Below, one piece after another: positions 43,536 to 51,223 of a stretch of DNA of 64,000 nucleotides. The translations under genes were made by a program, and so were the position numbers. Positions within the stretch are counted from its first letter, which is position 1. Each line of letters starts with the position of its first letter. The notes beneath the pieces are model-generated. The model was not told the origin of the DNA, did no database searches, and saw only the letters and a program-made list of their open reading frames with translations. The stretch comes from Fimbriimonas ginsengisoli Gsoil 348 (GTDB lineage: Bacteria > Armatimonadota > Fimbriimonadia > Fimbriimonadales > Fimbriimonadaceae): positions 62,001-126,000 of the forward strand of contig CAMCVK010000003.1 of the NCBI GenBank assembly GCA_945881865.1, given 5' to 3'.

Positions 43536-43658
43536 CGCAATGGTGTCGACGACCAGCTTGGAATCGACGCCTGAGATCGCCCGCGCGAGGTCCGCGCTAA
43601 AAGTTGCAATCCCACATTGTCTTGGAAGAGAGCTGCTTAAGACGGCGACCTGATGGAT
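43536..43658 (-). other. In-frame N-terminal extension of the GT4 gene lacking a normal start
   Basis: Reading the same frame upstream of ATG 43535 gives IHQVAVLSSSLPRQCGIATF, then SADLARAISGVDSKLVVDTI and Ala. This is the conserved GT4 opening (the PRQCGIATF block). The frame runs back to a TAG at 43731-43733 with no ATG, GTG or TTG. The best start is ATC at 43658-43656, with AAGGGG three bases before it; ATT occurs at 43610. So a rare start codon, a mutated start or a sequencing error is present. Confidence 0.6.
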
Positions 43659-43783
43659 TCGCCCCTTGCCTTGAGGATGTTGGTGGCTTTGTACGATACG
43701 GGTTCCTACTCCCGCGCCTGTGATATGTCGCTATCCTTATCCTTTTCATAGCTTTGCCGTGCGGGTACCTTCTGCCTTGAACC

Positions 43784-44707
43784 GTGCCGCGCGTCTCCAT
43801 CCTCCTCACCTGCTACAACCACATCGCCTACATCGAGGCGGCGGTGGCCGGGGTGCGCGCGCAGACGTTTCGCGATTTCGAAATCATCGCGATTGACGAT
43901 GGTTCTACCGACGGAACGCGCGAATGGCTTTCGGCGCAACCTGATATTCAGTGCATCTTCAACTCAACTAATTTGGGCACGTATGCGACACTGAATGTGG
44001 GCCTCGAGCGCGCGATCGGCGAGTTCACGGCGGTGCTAAACGATGACGACGTCTGGCATCCCGAGAAGCTGGCCCGCCAAGTGGCGTTGCTGGATTCGAA
44101 TTCGAAAGTGGGCCTGGTGCATACCGGTGGCCACTTCATCAATGGCAAAGGCGAGCGGACGGAAGGCAACCCGCTCGGCTTTCGCTTCCCTACCTTTGAG
44201 ACCGGCGACATCCTGCTCGGCCTGGTTTACGAAAACAAAATCATTGCGAGCGCGGCGTTGGCGCGAACGGCCATCTTGCGGGAGTTGGGCGGATTCAATC
44301 CCGACTACTTCGGCTCCGGTGACTGGGAAATGTGGTTTCGGGTTGCCGAGCAGCACCACGTTGGCTTCGTCGACGCACCGCTGACCGACTACCGCGTGCA
44401 CGGCGCGAACGCCTCGCACAAGCTGGAGCGCATCTGGCGCGATGACGAACGGCTGCGACTTTGGATCGAATCTCGCCTGACTCACCTCGCCGACGAGGGT
44501 CGCTTTGCGGACCGTTTAGATGATTACCGAAACGCCCGGGCGTTCAATTTTGCCGCGCTCGGAACGGTGAAAATGCTGAACGGCGACGCCGCGGCGGCGC
44601 GGCGTAGCTACGCGGCCTCGATTCGGCTAGCTCCCTCGCGGTGGAAATCTTACGCGCGATGGGCGTTGACGTTCGCCGGCAAGAACGCGTTTCGGAAGTC
44701 GCTATGA
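43784..44707 (+). CDS. GT2-family glycosyltransferase
   Basis: A 307-residue GT-A enzyme. VSILLTCYNHIAYIEAAVAG, then FEIIAIDDGSTDGTREWL and the DXD-containing LNDDDVWHPEKL are standard GT2 blocks. The ED-like catalytic base lies in FGSGDWEMWFRVAEQHHVGF, and YRVHGANASH closes the domain. A C-terminal helical tail of about 60 residues follows. Starts at GTG 43784, divergent from the GT4 gene. The stop overlaps the ATG of a cysteine desulfurase gene (ATGA), an unusual pairing. Acceptor and sugar are unknown; surface polysaccharide assembly is likely. Confidence 0.85.
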   Translation: MPRVSILLTCYNHIAYIEAAVAGVRAQTFRDFEIIAIDDGSTDGTREWLSAQPDIQCIFNSTNLGTYATLNVGLERAIGEFTAVLNDDDVWHPEKLARQVALLDSNSKVGLVHTGGHFINGKGERTEGNPLGFRFPTFETGDILLGLVYENKIIASAALARTAILRELGGFNPDYFGSGDWEMWFRVAEQHHVGFVDAPLTDYRVHGANASHKLERIWRDDERLRLWIESRLTHLADEGRFADRLDDYRNARAFNFAALGTVKMLNGDAAAARRSYAASIRLAPSRWKSYARWALTFAGKNAFRKSL

Positions 44708-45792
44708 AGCGCTGGTACCTGGACAACGCCGCGACCACGCCGCTGGCGCCCGAGGTTCGCGAGGCGATGTTGCCTTGGCTGGACGCCGGGAACCCGAGCA
44801 GTCTGTACCGCGAGGGCCGCGCGGCAAAAGCGGCCATCGACGAAGCCCGCGAGCGCGTGGCCGAGCGGGTCGGGTGCCTCTTTGCCGAGGTGATCTTCAC
44901 CAGCGGCGGGACCGAGGCCGCAAATTTTGCCATTATCGGGGCGGCTCTGGCAAATGAAAACCCGCAACGCCGGCGGATTCTCATCTCCGCAGCGGAGCAC
45001 CATTGCACCTTGGAAACGGCCGCCGTGCTGACCCGGCTCGGGTACCAGGTGGAAATCACGCCGGTTGATCGCCTGGGCCGAGTTTTGATCGATCAGATCG
45101 CGTTCGACGATGACGTCTTGCTGATAGCGGCGATGCACGCGAACAACGAACTGGGAACGTTCAACGACGTAGGCGAAATCGGGCGCCGGGCGCGTGAGTC
45201 CGGCGCGCTCTACTTTTGCGATGCCGTGCAAACCTTCATGAAGCACCCGGTGAGCCTCTACGCCCTCGGTGCCGACCTGATCGCCGTCTCCGGCCACAAG
45301 ATTCACGGACCGAAGGGAATCGGAGCCTTGATCGTACGCGCCGGAACCAAGCCTAAGCCGCTCATCAACGGCGGCGGGCAGGAGCGCGAAATGCGAGGCG
45401 GAACCGAGAACGTCGCCGCCATCGTCGGGCTCGGCGAGGCCGTCCGGCGTGAGCCAAAACCCGGCCGCGTCGCCTCCCGCGAGGCATTTCTCTCGGAAGT
45501 CCCCGCCGTGCGGACCGTCCCGGCCGATGCACCAAGCCTCGCCGGACACGCGCACGTTCGCATTCCCGGCAAAACCGCCGAGACCGCGCTCATCCGGTTG
45601 GACCGGGCGGGAATCTCGGCGAGCAGCGGAGCCGCGTGTAGTTCGGGTAGCACCGAGCCCTCGCACGTCATGCTGGCCGCCGGGTTCTCGGTGGCGGAGG
45701 CCCGGGAAGGGCTTAGGTTCACCCTTCCCACCGAAATGACCGAAACCGAGGCCCGCGACGCGGGCCGCGCCGTCGCAGCGGCCCTCGGTTAG
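44704..45792 (+). CDS. Cysteine desulfurase (NifS/IscS-like)
   Basis: A 362-residue PLP-dependent class V aminotransferase-fold enzyme that takes sulfur from cysteine for Fe-S clusters or tRNA thiolation. It opens YLDNAATTPLAPEVREAMLP. PLP Lys199 is in SGHKIHGPKGIG, preceded by His in AAEHHCTLET. The persulfide Cys312 is in SSGAACSSGS. GGGQEREMRGGTENVAAIVG is also diagnostic. It is slightly shorter than typical IscS (about 400). ATG 44704 overlaps the GT2 stop, so translation is coupled, yet no iscU or mnmA is adjacent. The frame open to 44641 lies inside GT2 and is rejected. The stop overlaps the convergent outer-membrane gene. Confidence 0.88.
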   Translation: MKRWYLDNAATTPLAPEVREAMLPWLDAGNPSSLYREGRAAKAAIDEARERVAERVGCLFAEVIFTSGGTEAANFAIIGAALANENPQRRRILISAAEHHCTLETAAVLTRLGYQVEITPVDRLGRVLIDQIAFDDDVLLIAAMHANNELGTFNDVGEIGRRARESGALYFCDAVQTFMKHPVSLYALGADLIAVSGHKIHGPKGIGALIVRAGTKPKPLINGGGQEREMRGGTENVAAIVGLGEAVRREPKPGRVASREAFLSEVPAVRTVPADAPSLAGHAHVRIPGKTAETALIRLDRAGISASSGAACSSGSTEPSHVMLAAGFSVAEAREGLRFTLPTEMTETEARDAGRAVAAALG

Positions 45793-47585
45793 CGGGTTCT
45801 CAGCCTGGCAAAAACGCCAAAGCTAACCGGACTGGAACCGTAAGCCGACTTCAACGCCTCCGGAAGGAACGAGAGCGACACGTAGGCACCGACGCCAAGT
45901 CTTTGCTTACCGGGCAGCTCCTTCAGCCCGCCAAACGTCAACTTGCCAACCCGGTGCGTTCCGGCTGGAACCCCGGCAAGCTCGTCCTTGTCGACGCTCT
46001 CCATCCGAAAGAACAGGCTCCCCGAGGGCATGCCCTGGGTGACTTCAAACAGAAGTGCGCCCAGCTTTTCGTCTCCGTGCAGGTTACTGGCCGCGATGAA
46101 GGTCGCCGCCAAGTTGCCGTTACCCGGACGGTTGTAGTGCACGCCCAGCACCCAGCGGTGTCCGTTTTCGGTTGGCATGCTCGCCTCGGGCGAGCGGAGG
46201 AACCCGTAGGAAACGTTCGCCGACCAGTCGGAGCTCGGATTCCACGTGAGCCTCCCCGAATACGAGTTGATTCGGATCGGATCGAACTGGAACCGCCGGC
46301 TATCCGGCTCGCGGCCATTGAACGCGCTGGCTTCAAGTTTCCACCTATCCGCTAACTGCAGTCCCGCCGTAAGAACCCCGTACGTGATGTGCGTTCCGTC
46401 GTTCCAATGATGGTTGATGGGTGCCTCCGGAATCTCCAGACCGCTCTCGCGGTGGGGAAATGCGGCCGTCCCGAGGGCCGGCTCGCCGATCGGCGCGAGA
46501 TACAAGAAGCCACGCGCGCCGCGACCGATTGGCCGGGATAGGGTCACCGCCGCCTCCATGAGGGCGTCGTGCGGGTGTTGCCGGTCCGTTAGGCCCTCAC
46601 CGGTTTGCAGGAGCACCGGGTAGCCACGATCCCCGTTGGTCAAGGCATCCAGCGAGCCCATGAGCCGCAGGCCAACTCGGGTTCCCCGAACTTCACGTTG
46701 GGCCATTCCCATGAGCATCGAGTTGGCCGCGAGCTGACGCTCGCCCCTTTTTCCGCCGGCGTCCACAGCAAGGAACTGCACCATTCCCATTGTCATGACG
46801 TCCCACCCACGAAAGGGCGACTGCATCGTCATCGACATCGGCGAACTCCCCGGCAACCAGGTTGTGCCGGAGCCCTCTTGCGCCATTCGCGCTGAGAAGG
46901 CGCCAGTCATCTCGCCCATATCGTCCGCCATCACGGCCATGTCGGCAACCGCCATCGAATGGCCCATCCGACCGATACCGGCGGCTTGACCGTTCAGGCA
47001 TTGCCCGCAGATGCCGAGCTTCTTCGCCTTGGCTCCGTCTTTGGCGACGGCACGCTGGTCGGCCAGTAGGTTCGCCGCACAGCCGCAGTTCTCCTCCCGG
47101 GCACATTCGTCACATCCGCCGTTGCCAACGCAGCAGCCAAAGCGACCTTCCTTTACCAGGGTTCGCTTCGCCTCGTTCATCAGCTCGCCGTACTTGGCAA
47201 GCGCGGCATCCGGCGTGCCTTTAGGCGGAGACTTGACCGCAATCACCTTCGGAACGGCATCCTTCGGGAACAGACCCCGGCCATTCTCATAGCCCGCTTT
47301 ACACTCGCCGCAAACCCCGTTTCCGGAGACAAGCTCCGGGCCGCAGTCGCAACGCCCACGCAAGCGAAGGCAGAGGTCGCAGCCGGGAGCTTTGCCCGCC
47401 ATCGGCCGGATGCAACAATTCATCCGGCCGTCAGCGGCGGCAGCTACTTTCGCGGTTTGCAGTTCGGCTTGCGCTTGAAGCAAGATTCGCGCCGCAAGGC
47501 TTGGCACGCGCAGTCCCGCCGGAGGATGGGCGAAGCCCGCCACCGCCATCAGCAGGCAAACGAGCGTGACCCAAAGCCGGATCAA
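45789..47585 (-). CDS. Exported Cys/Met-rich protein with probable outer-membrane barrel
   Basis: A 598-residue exported protein with leader MIRLWVTLVCLLMAVAGFAH. Residues 55-205 hold many Cys pairs (MNCCIRPM, PGCDLCLRLRGRCDCG, GVCGECKAG, FGCCVGNGGCDECARE, ICGQCLNG). A Met/His-rich stretch follows (MGHSMAVADMAVMADDMGEM, SPMSMTMQSPF, WDVMTMGMVQF). The remaining 330 residues contain DRQHPHDALMEAAVTLSRPI and alternating beta strands ending in ARLRTR, like an outer-membrane barrel. It starts at TTG 47585 overlapping the upstream stop (TTGA). Thiol and thioether ligands suggest soft-metal, probably copper, binding. Not matched to a named family. Confidence 0.65.
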   Translation of the reverse strand: MIRLWVTLVCLLMAVAGFAHPPAGLRVPSLAARILLQAQAELQTAKVAAAADGRMNCCIRPMAGKAPGCDLCLRLRGRCDCGPELVSGNGVCGECKAGYENGRGLFPKDAVPKVIAVKSPPKGTPDAALAKYGELMNEAKRTLVKEGRFGCCVGNGGCDECAREENCGCAANLLADQRAVAKDGAKAKKLGICGQCLNGQAAGIGRMGHSMAVADMAVMADDMGEMTGAFSARMAQEGSGTTWLPGSSPMSMTMQSPFRGWDVMTMGMVQFLAVDAGGKRGERQLAANSMLMGMAQREVRGTRVGLRLMGSLDALTNGDRGYPVLLQTGEGLTDRQHPHDALMEAAVTLSRPIGRGARGFLYLAPIGEPALGTAAFPHRESGLEIPEAPINHHWNDGTHITYGVLTAGLQLADRWKLEASAFNGREPDSRRFQFDPIRINSYSGRLTWNPSSDWSANVSYGFLRSPEASMPTENGHRWVLGVHYNRPGNGNLAATFIAASNLHGDEKLGALLFEVTQGMPSGSLFFRMESVDKDELAGVPAGTHRVGKLTFGGLKELPGKQRLGVGAYVSLSFLPEALKSAYGSSPVSFGVFARLRTR

Positions 47586-48703
47586 TCCTTCACCTGGATC
47601 GTGAAGGAGAAGGTGAGGATTTTGTCCTTCCGCTGAACCTGCGCGAACGCCCGGTAGTTGCCCGATTTAGGGAAACGAGCGTTGAAACGGATTTCGCCGG
47701 TCTGCGCCGGAACTTCGTCGGGATGCGAGTGGACCGCCGTCAAGCCGTCTTGGCGGAAGATCATGAGGTGGCCCATTGCCCCCAACCACGGAGTTAGGTC
47801 CGTAATCCGTTGGTCCGTTGCCGGATCAATGAGTCGCAAGGTCACCGGAACGGAACGCCCAACTGGGATTCCATCCGACGGAAGGATGAGTCGTCCGGTA
47901 ATGCCTTCGGCCGAGCTTGGGCCGAGGTTCTGGTTCCAGTTCTCCGCTCGTTTGGGGGCGGGCCCTGGAATTCGCACCGGTGCCATCAGGATCTGCGACC
48001 CCTTGCCTGCCGGGGCAACATCGGCGTAGACGAAGTAGTTGCCGCCGTAGGGGAACTTGAAGGGCATTTCCCAAGTTCCGTCCGCACGCATGACGGGATG
48101 CTCATGCAGGAACCAGGTGAAGTCCGAAGATGCTACAAGGAGATGTAGCTTCTGTTCGTGGGCGACGTCGAAATCGGTGACGACCTTTCCGGTTTTGGAC
48201 TCCAAAACCTTCAGGCGCAGGGTCCCGTCGGTTTGGGCGGCTTCCAGACGATACGGTTTTGCCTTCGGTTTTCGGCCCTTTTGGCCTTCGTCTTGAACGT
48301 TCACCATAAACTTCGCCGTGAACTTTTCGCCGTCTGGCACGGTGAGATCAAGGCGAATCGCATACTCGCCGCCGTGCGGGAAGAAGGCCTCAATGCCGTA
48401 GTCGCCGGGCACGCCTTCGGCATGGATTTTCGGCCTTGCCGACGGCATTCCCGCCATGGAGGGCATGGTGATGACGGCCACCGCTTTTACGTCCGGGACG
48501 CCGGCCGGGCCGAGGATCGGATCATCCTGTTTTCGATCTCCGACGCGGAATTCAATGTCAACTTCCTCGCCGGCGAAAACGCCCTCGCTCGGAACGCGAA
48601 GCTCCACGCGATAGCGGTCGGTGAGGAAAACGTTTTGGCTTGCGGATTGCCCCGACGACATGGTCGTCAGGGCAATTGCCGCGCTCAAAGCGAGCGCTAG
48701 CAT
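47582..48703 (-). CDS. Exported beta-sandwich protein, YtkA/FixH-like
   Basis: A 373-residue secreted protein with a short leader ending near GQSAS. It appears to contain three Ig-like beta-sandwich modules: about 25-135 (YRVELRVPSEGVFAGEEVDI, ITMPSMAGMPSARPKI), 140-250 (LKVLESKTGKVVTDFDVAHE, WFLHEHPVMRADGTWEMPF) and 270-373 (LILPSDGIPVGRSVPVTLRL, LGAMGHLMIFRQDG, AVHSHPDE). The His- and Met-containing loops recur in each module, as in YtkA-like and CopC-like proteins. It is third in a four-gene secreted operon, 4 nt after the small Cys-rich gene. A periplasmic metal-binding role is inferred. Confidence 0.65.
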   Translation of the reverse strand: MLALALSAAIALTTMSSGQSASQNVFLTDRYRVELRVPSEGVFAGEEVDIEFRVGDRKQDDPILGPAGVPDVKAVAVITMPSMAGMPSARPKIHAEGVPGDYGIEAFFPHGGEYAIRLDLTVPDGEKFTAKFMVNVQDEGQKGRKPKAKPYRLEAAQTDGTLRLKVLESKTGKVVTDFDVAHEQKLHLLVASSDFTWFLHEHPVMRADGTWEMPFKFPYGGNYFVYADVAPAGKGSQILMAPVRIPGPAPKRAENWNQNLGPSSAEGITGRLILPSDGIPVGRSVPVTLRLIDPATDQRITDLTPWLGAMGHLMIFRQDGLTAVHSHPDEVPAQTGEIRFNARFPKSGNYRAFAQVQRKDKILTFSFTIQVKD

Positions 48704-48707
48704 GCTA

Positions 48708-48938
48708 CTAAGCTCCGGCTCCCTTCACGATCTTGCTTGCAGGCTTCGGGCAGCAGCTGCCGCCGGATTTGACTCCGGCTGTTTTCTTGCCGCTCTTCAT
48801 CTTTGCATTGCAGGTGCAGGCGCCGGCGGTGCAGCAGGTCATCGAGGCCTTGCCGGCCTTGGCGGACGAGGTCGCCTGACCGGGCATGGCGAAGGCGGCG
48901 AGAGCGACGAACGTGGATAGCGTGATAAATTTGAACAT
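48708..48938 (-). CDS. Small exported Cys-rich protein
   Basis: A 76-residue protein with signal peptide MFKFITLSTFVALAAFAMPG. The mature part is Lys-rich, with ASMTCCTAGACTCNAKMKSG and GGSCCPKPASK, giving CC-x3-C-x-C and CC clusters. No known family; it looks like a secreted metal-chelating peptide, metallothionein-like in spirit only. It lies between another Cys-rich exported gene (60-bp gap) and the YtkA-like gene (4-bp gap), all on the minus strand, so co-expression is very likely. Confidence 0.65.
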   Translation of the reverse strand: MFKFITLSTFVALAAFAMPGQATSSAKAGKASMTCCTAGACTCNAKMKSGKKTAGVKSGGSCCPKPASKIVKGAGA

Positions 48939-48998
48939 GGTTTCTTCGTAGTTGGGAAGGCAAATTGGCCCGCAGCACGAGGCGCAGGCAGGGGACGA

Positions 48999-49415
48999 CT
49001 ACGAGAGAAACGGCGGAGCGCGGGGGGAGGCGGTGCCCCGAGGCGGCGCGTTTGCCCGGTTGGTTTCACCGAGCAATAGGCGACGGCCGCCGGAGATCAC
49101 CCCGCGACCAGAAGGAATTGTCGCCGAAGCTACGAGTATGGCTACGGGAGAAAACGGGACCGTTTGCGGTGTGGGGAAAAACTGCGAAACCGGCGCGACG
49201 ACGCAGGTGCAACCCAGGTTCGCGTCTCGGCTTCCGATGTTCGTCGCGGTCTTTGGCTGGCAGCACGCCATTCCGCATTTCGGTGCCACTACGGCCGCGC
49301 AGCACGCTGGCTCTGGGGCCTCCGTCTTCGCAAAGGCGGCAAACGGAAAAAGACTGGCGACAAATAGGAGCGCGAAGATAAGATTTCCGATTCGGTTTCG
49401 CGGCTCCATCATCAT
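48999..49415 (-). CDS. Exported Cys-rich protein, first gene of metal-type operon
   Basis: A 138-residue protein. After three Met residues near the start, IGNLIFALLFVASLFPFAAF is a signal peptide. The mature N-terminus PACCAAVVAPKCGMACCQP and LGCTCVVAP hold a CC-C-CC-C-C pattern. The C-terminal half is Arg/Pro/Gly-rich. No domain recognised. It is probably the first gene of the four-gene secreted cluster, 32 bp downstream (on the minus strand) of uppS. Function is inferred from Cys content and neighbours. Confidence 0.6.
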   Translation of the reverse strand: MMMEPRNRIGNLIFALLFVASLFPFAAFAKTEAPEPACCAAVVAPKCGMACCQPKTATNIGSRDANLGCTCVVAPVSQFFPTPQTVPFSPVAILVASATIPSGRGVISGGRRLLLGETNRANAPPRGTASPRAPPFLS

Positions 49416-49447
49416 TGCAACGCCATTATGTCCAGGATAGTTTCAGG

Positions 49448-50215
49448 TCATTCAACGACGGCGCCGAACTTCCGGGTCCGGCGCTGGAATGTCTCGACGG
49501 CTTCCAAGAAATGCTGCGGCTTGAAGTCGGGCCAGGTCACGTCGGTCACCACCAATTCCGTATAGGCCGACTGCCAGATCAGGAAGTTGCTCCAACGCAT
49601 CTCCCCGGCGGTTCGAACCATCAGGTCCGGGTCGGGATGGCCTGGGTTATAGAGGTGAGCCTGAATCGTTTCCTCGGTGACGTCTTCCGGCGAGAGTCCG
49701 GCGGCCACGATGGACTTCACCGCATCCACGATTTCGGCGCGGCCACCGTAGTTGATCGCCAGCGTGAAAGTGATCCCGGTGTTCGTGGCCGTGGTCGCCA
49801 TGCCGTCTGTGAGGGCTTTTCGAAGGCCGTCGGGGACTTCCGAAATTCGGCCGCTGACATGCACACGAACGTTGTTTTGGTGCATCACGCGGAGTTCTTC
49901 GCGGGCGGCGGTCTCAATGAGCTTCATGAGGCCCATGACTTCGTCCTTCGGACGCCGCCAGTTCTCTGCCGAGAAAGCGTAAACGGTGAGGTACCTCACG
50001 CCGAGTTCGCTGGCCGCTAGCAACACACCGCGAAGCGCGCGGTAGCCCTCGCGATGCCCCAGAAGGCGGGCGAAGCCTTTGGCTTTTGCCCACCTTCCGT
50101 TGCCATCCATGATCACGGCGACATGCTCGGGGACGCGTGAAAGGTCCACGCCGAGACTTTCGGCCAACGCCTGGGTTGAATTTTGGACCGCACTCACCGC
50201 CATAGGTCGGGTCAT
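49448..50215 (-). CDS. uppS: Undecaprenyl diphosphate synthase
   Basis: A 255-residue cis-prenyltransferase that extends farnesyl diphosphate with isopentenyl diphosphate to the C55 carrier for cell-wall synthesis. The catalytic-Asp block VPEHVAVIMDGNGRWAKAKG is near residues 28-47. YLTVYAFSAENWRRP is the second signature, and the C-terminal PDLMVRTAGEMRWSNFLIWQ and SAYTELVVTDVTWPDF complete the family pattern. Length is normal. ATG 50215 is used; an in-frame ATG four codons in is equally possible. Cytosolic, peripheral to the inner membrane. Confidence 0.95.
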   Translation of the reverse strand: MTRPMAVSAVQNSTQALAESLGVDLSRVPEHVAVIMDGNGRWAKAKGFARLLGHREGYRALRGVLLAASELGVRYLTVYAFSAENWRRPKDEVMGLMKLIETAAREELRVMHQNNVRVHVSGRISEVPDGLRKALTDGMATTATNTGITFTLAINYGGRAEIVDAVKSIVAAGLSPEDVTEETIQAHLYNPGHPDPDLMVRTAGEMRWSNFLIWQSAYTELVVTDVTWPDFKPQHFLEAVETFQRRTRKFGAVVE

Positions 50216-50256
50216 ATCACACTGGCCCGGGCAAAGAGTTTAGCACGGAGCCGGAA

Positions 50257-51015
50257 TCAGTCGCACCGCCAGTACCAGGTGTCGTCGTACGGGGCTTCGG
50301 TTCCGGTCTTTTCGCCGGAAGCATGCCCCGCCGAATCGACTTTGCTGGCGTCGAATTGGCCCCGGTTGAGCTGCTTCGCGTGGCTATCGACGAAGACCAC
50401 GGTTCCGCCTTGCGGATTCCAGTTTTGGAAATAGCCGCAGTCGTAGCCATAGATCGTGCACTCCGGGTCGTTTGCTTTGGCGAAGAAGCCCATCATCTCT
50501 AGCCGGATCGCGCGAGTTCCGGCTGGATCCTCAAAGCTGGTCTCGGTGACGCTGCGGCTGAAGTCGTAGAACCCGTTGTTCTGGGAAGTTTCGCCCGCCG
50601 CGATCGAAAAGACGCACTTTCCGAACCGGTAAGAGCTGCCGTAAGCGGCCCAATAGGTCGGGGCGTTCCTGGCCGGACCTACTTCGCTTGCGAGATACGG
50701 CCCGCCGCTGTCGAGCGGACTCTTGAAAATCTCTTTAGCCTTGCTGTAGGGCAACAACAGGAGGTCGGTGCCGCGGCGTTGCCCATCGGCATAGATGCTC
50801 GGGTCGCTGTTGTAGGCATAGAACAGCGGCATCGTGTCGTCGTTGTCGCCCAGGTAGAGCTTCGAAGCGACGCCGATCTGCCGGACGTTGCTGAGGTCGG
50901 CCGTCTTCTTCGCGGCGAACTTTGCCTGCGCGAAAACGGGGAAGAGGATCGCCGCGAGAATCGCGATGATGGCGATAACGACGAGAAGTTCGATGAGGGT
51001 GAATCCGCGTTTCAT
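50257..51015 (-). CDS. Prepilin-type secreted protein behind a TPP riboswitch
   Basis: A 252-residue pilin-like protein. [20 protein letters not shown] is a perfect prepilin leader and alpha-1 helix, with cleavage expected before Phe5, then [19 protein letters not shown]. The C-terminal [12 protein letters not shown] is a DG-motif variant (DS here). It closely parallels the protein at 20187 in the first 55 residues but diverges afterwards. The ATG at 51015 lies 63 nt after a TPP riboswitch on the same strand, with no intervening gene. Thiamine-responsive expression of a pilin-like protein would be unusual. Confidence 0.85.
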   Translation of the reverse strand: MKRGFTLIELLVVIAIIAILAAILFPVFAQAKFAAKKTADLSNVRQIGVASKLYLGDNDDTMPLFYAYNSDPSIYADGQRRGTDLLLLPYSKAKEIFKSPLDSGGPYLASEVGPARNAPTYWAAYGSSYRFGKCVFSIAAGETSQNNGFYDFSRSVTETSFEDPAGTRAIRLEMMGFFAKANDPECTIYGYDCGYFQNWNPQGGTVVFVDSHAKQLNRGQFDASKVDSAGHASGEKTGTEAPYDDTWYWRCD

Positions 51016-51078
51016 GGTCTTTCGGTAACGGGACCGCCAACGCCATTGCGAAGGCAGCCGGGCGTACCGAACCGCGCT

Positions 51079-51170
51079 TCCGCAATCCCTCCGCCGGTGT
51101 TAACCGGATCAGGTTCATAGGGTCTTTGGAATGCCTCCAAACTCTCAGCCCAACGGCTCCCCCTGCGGAC
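51079..51170 (-). promoter_or_regulatory. TPP (thi-box) riboswitch
   Basis: On the minus strand, TCCGC (51169-51165) and GCGGA (51083-51079) close P1. GGGGGAGCC-GTT-GGGCTGAGAG forms P2 with the conserved CTGAGA. TTTGGA-GGCA-TTCCAAA is P3. Then come ACCCTATGAACCTGATC and CCGGTTAACACCGG, with the final GGAGGGA. The CTGAGA and GAACCTGATC segments are the pyrimidine- and pyrophosphate-sensing sites of the TPP aptamer. No terminator hairpin is obvious downstream, so control of translation is likely. It lies between isocitrate dehydrogenase and the prepilin-like gene, both on the same strand. Confidence 0.92.
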
Positions 51171-51223
51171 AAATCCCTTACTCCACTAGTAATACTCGAA
51201 ATCGCCGTCGCGATTTCACCGGG

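Noticed and set aside
50735-51172. 145-codon minus-strand frame across the riboswitch
   Set aside because: It reads through the TPP aptamer and out of frame into the prepilin gene; no protein similarity.
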